The notes under the pieces were generated by a model that worked only from the letters and a program-made list of their open reading frames with translations, was not told the DNA's origin and did no database searches. From Spirochaetota bacterium (GTDB lineage Bacteria > Spirochaetota > Spirochaetia > B11-G9), in contig JAJRQE010000212.1 of the NCBI GenBank assembly GCA_024280415.1, positions 1 to 36,056 of the forward strand: a stretch of 36,056 nt of DNA, written 5' to 3'. This document shows, in pieces, positions 32,746 through 36,056 of the stretch. Made by a program: the position numbers and the translations under genes. The first letter of the stretch is position 1. Each line of letters starts with the position of its first letter.

Positions 32746-32776
32746 AACTATAGCGCCATGAAATAACGCTGTAGTT
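32746..32776 (-). promoter_or_regulatory. Intra-operon hairpin between binding-protein and DppD genes
   Basis: AACTATAGCG (32746-32755) pairs with CGCTGTAGTT (32767-32776), a 10-bp stem with one G-U pair. It has no T tract on the minus strand. Such REP-like hairpins after a binding-protein gene usually protect the upstream mRNA and lower expression of the downstream genes. Confidence 0.5.
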
Positions 32777-32802
32777 CCATTATCGTGCGTGAAACACAGA
32801 TA

Positions 32803-34413
32803 TTATTTAAAACTCAAATTGGCTGCAGAAAGATCCATACTTGCATCGGGGTATGGAATCCAATCAATCTCATCACGCTTACCGTAAAACATAGTCAGTG
32901 CGTGCAGATTAATCTGAGCCGGATTTTCATACTCAACATAGTTAAGCATGCTACGCACCACTTTCCTACGCGTCTCAAGATCGGTACTGGTTTCCAGCGT
33001 TCTGCCCCACTCATCGAACTCCTTACTAAAATTATATACAGGCTCTTTCCCACCGTACTTATCTTCAAGTCGCATCCATGATTTAGGACCCAGGCGACGC
33101 CAAATCTGCCCTACCGGGTCACTATAGTTTGCAGTGTTCGACACGTTGAAAAGATGGCGGGTTTCGTCGTTTTTCAGGATTTGTGACCAATTCTCTTTCA
33201 TTTCAATTTTCACATTTATACCAACCGCTTTCCACATTTCAACCAGAACCTGTGCTGTAGCCACCTCCAGGGTGTAATAGTCGGGTAGTATTCGATAATA
33301 TATCGTCTCACCATTATAGCCTGACTTCTTAATTAACTCCCGCGCCTTATCTGGATCGTAGGTAAGGGCTTTGAAGTCTTCCAGATACATATCGCCGAAC
33401 AGTTTCATTTGATAACCATTAGGAACCGTCGTACGACCATGATAGAGACTATCGACAATAAGCTGACGATCGATAGCCATGATCATTGCACGGCGCAGGT
33501 CGGGGCTTTTTAATATTTCGTTTGTTTCATCGAATTGAACAGTTCGAATGTTGGGAATCGGCCCTCCAATCGACGAGACACCCTCAGCCTTGTCTATACT
33601 CTCGAGCTGATCAGGAGGGATTTCTGTGATTATATCATATTCACCTGTTTTTAACCCCGCTATTCGGGCGGCAACTTCGGGCACAACTTTGAACGTAACA
33701 GTCCTGGCCGGTGCTTTTTTGCCCCAATAATCATCAAAAGCCTCCAGCTTAATGTAATCATCAGTCCTGATCTCAACAAGTTTATAAGGACCGGTGCCGA
33801 CGACGTTCCGGCTCCAGGCTTCCCAATCAGTTGCTTCGAGAAAGGCCTTTTTACTGATAATTTCGCTCATATAATTGGCAAAGCGCTTTTCAAGTAAAAA
33901 ATCAGGTAGTTTACTTCTTATACGGATGGTATAACGATCAACAACTTCCGGCAGTTCTATGCCGCCCAAATACATTTGACCAAACGTCCCTCCCTTTTCC
34001 TTGTTAAAGAGACGTTCCTGACCGAAGCTGAAGGCAACATCCTCAGCCGTCATCTCTTCGCCATTATGGAATTTTACACCTTCACGTAGTTTAAACTCAA
34101 GAGTCCTGTCGTCGAGACGCTTCCATTCTGTAGCCAGACCCGGTATGAACTTTTGGTTATCTTTAAAGTCGATGAGAATTAATGTTTCTGCAATGCTGTA
34201 GAGAACTCGCTCATGCACATTGCTATTCTCTCGCATCGGCTCCAGCACAGGAGGGTTCTTTTGAACTGCAACCACCAGATCAGGACGGCTTGCCTCCCCT
34301 CCAGCAGGTGTAGCAGGCTCCTCTGCCTTACCGCCGGCCATTACAAATCCTACGGAAAACATCAGTACTGTGACAAAAATCACTGTTCGAAATACTTTAG
34401 ATAAATTTCTCAT
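32803..34413 (-). CDS. ABC transporter solute-binding protein, family 5 (DppA/OppA-like)
   Basis: A 536-residue exported protein. The signal peptide ends at about FVMA, followed by the GGKAEEP start; no lipobox Cys is present. The SBP_bac_5 fold shows EWKRLDDRTLEFKLREGVKF, HNGEEMTAEDVAFSF and WGKKAPARTVTFKVV, then DLRRAMIMAIDRQLIVDSLY. It binds the solute in the periplasm for the Dpp-type importer. The ligand is unknown, and the hydrolase and opine-dehydrogenase neighbours suggest a non-peptide. Ribosome site TGGAGG. It is the first gene of the six-gene operon. Confidence 0.93.
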   Translation of the reverse strand: MRNLSKVFRTVIFVTVLMFSVGFVMAGGKAEEPATPAGGEASRPDLVVAVQKNPPVLEPMRENSNVHERVLYSIAETLILIDFKDNQKFIPGLATEWKRLDDRTLEFKLREGVKFHNGEEMTAEDVAFSFGQERLFNKEKGGTFGQMYLGGIELPEVVDRYTIRIRSKLPDFLLEKRFANYMSEIISKKAFLEATDWEAWSRNVVGTGPYKLVEIRTDDYIKLEAFDDYWGKKAPARTVTFKVVPEVAARIAGLKTGEYDIITEIPPDQLESIDKAEGVSSIGGPIPNIRTVQFDETNEILKSPDLRRAMIMAIDRQLIVDSLYHGRTTVPNGYQMKLFGDMYLEDFKALTYDPDKARELIKKSGYNGETIYYRILPDYYTLEVATAQVLVEMWKAVGINVKIEMKENWSQILKNDETRHLFNVSNTANYSDPVGQIWRRLGPKSWMRLEDKYGGKEPVYNFSKEFDEWGRTLETSTDLETRRKVVRSMLNYVEYENPAQINLHALTMFYGKRDEIDWIPYPDASMDLSAANLSFK

Positions 34414-34447
34414 GAGACCTCCATAAATCTTTATTATTGTCGTTCGG

Positions 34448-34516
34448 ATCTTTCAATATTGAAAGATATTTACACTTACCTCCTTCAAATAATATATTCA
34501 CATAGTCACAAGACAA
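34448..34516 (-). promoter_or_regulatory. Promoter and perfect 20-nt palindrome before the binding-protein gene
   Basis: On the minus strand: -35 TTGTCT (34511-34516), a 16-nt spacer, -10 TATTAT (34489-34494). About 15 nt after the expected start lies ATCTTTCAATATTGAAAGAT (34448-34467), a perfect 20-nt palindrome that looks like a roadblock-type operator. An unused AAGGAGGT lies at about 34479-34486. Confidence 0.6.
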
Positions 34517-34624
34517 TTACGTTAAACTGTTGTTAGATTTTTGTTAAATTGTAATCACTCAGCTATATATCTTCATAATAGGCAGTTACAGTCTTTACCT
34601 CTATAAAAAGAGCTTTTATACATA

Positions 34625-35728
34625 CTACATATCAGGATGTTCTCCTGTTTCCAAATATCGTTTAATCTGTTCTACCCCTAACCCATCAATACCCATTTTC
34701 TCCAGATTTCTACCCTGTTTCCAGCAATCCTCACCAATAATAACACTTCCAATACCAATAAGAGCATCCATAGTAGGTGTTGCAATTCCAACAGCATTAC
34801 CAATACTTGCCCATACCACCAAACCATAGGGAACATCTTCAGTAACATATCGATTGGCTAATGAATCAGGTCCTTTTATAGGAGTAAGACCCTCACTTGC
34901 ATTAATGGCCTGCCATAGAGTTCCCTTAGGTCCATATCCTGATTCCACCATCATCTCGACAGCTGAAAGTAACTTTATTCCCATCTTTTCACCTATAGCG
35001 ATCCGCTCTTTATCGATCGCCTCAATTACTTTTACAACCGAAGGGGTCATCCCCTCTTCATACATATAGAAATTACCATGTGATCTCTCAATTCTTCCTG
35101 TATTCAGTAAAACCCCTGCTGGATGAAGAAGAGGATTAAGAAACCCAAGGCCCGTTTCTATAATGTTATTCCTGGCTCTAAAAGAGGGATAGAGTTCTTT
35201 TATTTTGTCATAAACTACGCTTGTTTGATTACCTGGATGTGTTGCAAATGGACAAATAGACCTGATATGAAATGTTTTTACTTTACCAGGACCGACCAAT
35301 CTGGTAGCAAAAGGAAGACCTCCAACCTCGGCTAAAATAATATTATTTTTATTACCTTTGTCCCTCAGAATTTTTCTAAATTCAAGAGTTCCCAATGTAC
35401 CGGGCATAATTATTACGAGCTGATCCTCTCTCAAATATGGTGCTAATAATTCGGCGTATGTACCGATTGCAAATCCTGGCAAAGGAATAAAGATTATTTC
35501 AACATCTTCAATTGCTCTCCTTATATCCGTTGTAACAAGATTCAAATTAGCTTTTCCATGACCTGCTACACCAGATATTTCTATCTGGCAAGATTCAAAC
35601 ACTCCTTTCATTTGTACTGCAAATTCCTCTTTCTCGAACATATTGACCTGATGGCCTTTAAGAGAAAGATCTGCAGCTATTGTATGTGAACCATTCCCTC
35701 CTCCCATTACAGCAATCTTCATAGTCAT
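34625..35728 (-). CDS. Octopine/opine dehydrogenase-family protein
   Basis: A 367-residue NAD(P)-dependent dehydrogenase. The N-terminal Rossmann fold is IAVMGGGNGSHTIAADL (residues 4-20), and EIIFIPLPGFAIGTYAELL follows. The C-terminal helical octopine/nopaline dehydrogenase domain has GFLNPLLHPAGVLLNTGRIE with the catalytic His, and MYEEGMTPSVVKVIEAIDKER. The family makes or oxidises opines (N-carboxyalkyl amino acids) or related 2-hydroxy or imino acids. Ribosome site GTGGAGG. Being next to the importer, it may oxidise the imported compound. The decayed ornithine cyclodeaminase fits an opine-catabolic past (inference). Confidence 0.88.
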   Translation of the reverse strand: MTMKIAVMGGGNGSHTIAADLSLKGHQVNMFEKEEFAVQMKGVFESCQIEISGVAGHGKANLNLVTTDIRRAIEDVEIIFIPLPGFAIGTYAELLAPYLREDQLVIIMPGTLGTLEFRKILRDKGNKNNIILAEVGGLPFATRLVGPGKVKTFHIRSICPFATHPGNQTSVVYDKIKELYPSFRARNNIIETGLGFLNPLLHPAGVLLNTGRIERSHGNFYMYEEGMTPSVVKVIEAIDKERIAIGEKMGIKLLSAVEMMVESGYGPKGTLWQAINASEGLTPIKGPDSLANRYVTEDVPYGLVVWASIGNAVGIATPTMDALIGIGSVIIGEDCWKQGRNLEKMGIDGLGVEQIKRYLETGEHPDM

Positions 35729-35764
35729 CGTCTTTTTCCTCCACTTTACCTTAATATTTCCTTT

Positions 35765-36055
35765 TTAGATAACAGACCAGCAATAATATAAAGTATTAAT
35801 TCTTTCTGTATATTCTAAGTATACTTTATGTATTCTAACGCTGTCAAGATATTTTTCTCTCCTAGGAGTCTGTCGCTCTTCAACTCCCTCTAAATTCGAT
35901 TTTTTAAATATTGCCGCTGCTATGTAAAACTTCAGCAGATAGTTTGTATCTACTCTCAGTTGCCATACCTTTTTGTTACCGTAAAACCTCTTTAATTCTC
36001 CTTTTCTTAACGATACTTGCCATCTTTCATCAATTAAAGCACTTTTCGGGCAAAC
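35765..36055 (-). other. Open frame entering from the right edge (partial, unidentified)
   Basis: Minus-strand frame of 97 codons, open to the window edge, stopping at TAA 35765. Residues such as ALIDERWQVSLRKGELKRFY and LLKFYIAAAIFKK look protein-like, but I recognise no family. Its last 30 codons overlap the -35/-10 of the opine-dehydrogenase gene, so it may be a decayed gene end or chance. The rest of 35729-36056 shows nothing else. Confidence 0.28.
35818..35847 (-). promoter_or_regulatory. Promoter of the opine-dehydrogenase gene
   Basis: On the minus strand: -35 TTGACA (35842-35847), an 18-nt spacer, -10 TATACT (35818-35823). The -10 lies in the palindrome AAGTATACTT. TTAGAATA occurs on both sides as a direct repeat 20 nt apart (35812-35819 and 35832-35839), a possible regulator site. 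Confidence 0.68.
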
Positions 36056-36056
36056 C

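Noticed and set aside
34470-34486. A tiny upstream ORF (GTG-TAA) after AAGGAGGT in the transporter leader
   Set aside because: The gap between ribosome site and GTG is only 2-3 nt, and the predicted transcription start falls within the site.

Overview
The window is an AT-rich bacterial chromosome segment. The exported proteins have N-termini of a kind common in Spirochaetota (for example a signal peptide followed by GGKAEE on the solute-binding protein), so a free-living spirochaete is my best guess. That rests on protein style only. No rRNA, tRNA or CRISPR array is visible.

Layout. (1) 1-0.7 kb: a hairpin-rich segment resembling the end of an IS200/IS605-type element, abutting wrecked sugar-catabolism genes (Gfo/Idh/MocA and FAD oxidoreductase remnants). 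(2) 0.9-1.6 kb: a PIN-toxin/antitoxin pair. (3) 1.9-22.1 kb: a heavy-metal and envelope-stress island. It holds small membrane proteins, a DUF302/SHOCT pair under a CsoR-type operator, a periplasmic rhodanese plus MMPL/RND exporter, TlpA and CcdA thiol-redox genes, and two paralogous Met-rich PepSY-like exported proteins. It also holds a Cu+ P1B-ATPase with an elaborate metal-binding N-terminus, an OmpR-type two-component system, an ArsR repressor with a Zn/Cd/Pb P1B-ATPase, and a ZraPSR-like module (NtrC-type pair, sigma-54 promoter, zinc-ribbon membrane protein, Spy/ZraP-like protein). (4) 22.2-25.6 kb: a mosaic of a Phd/PIN toxin-antitoxin pair, dispersed repeats, merA behind a MerR-type promoter, a truncated merR and a probable Fic remnant. 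(5) 25.6-36 kb: a metabolic locus with a decayed ornithine-cyclodeaminase gene, a GntR/FCD regulator, a complete peptide/nickel-type ABC transporter operon ending in a phosphonate monoester hydrolase, and an octopine-dehydrogenase-family gene.

How it works together (inference). The OmpR-type regulator probably acts on a direct-repeat box (TTTCAYAA-N3-TTTCAYAA) that I find three times: before both Met-rich proteins and before the rhodanese/MMPL operon. This suggests one periplasmic Cu/thiol regulon. Zinc-type metals are handled by the ArsR-ATPase operon and the Zra-like module. Mercury is handled by MerA, whose own regulator is truncated. The Zra-like module carries three independent reading problems: an in-frame TAA in the kinase, a -1 shift at an A8 tract in the regulator, and an ATC where an ATG is expected in the next gene. 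It is therefore either decaying or uses recoding.

The most interesting unexplained items are the shared box, the sigma-54 locus with its recoding or decay signals, the near-perfect CsoR-type operator on the SHOCT/DUF302 genes, and a pair of inverted 75-76-nt repeats with TTTTTGCGC ends bracketing the merA segment.
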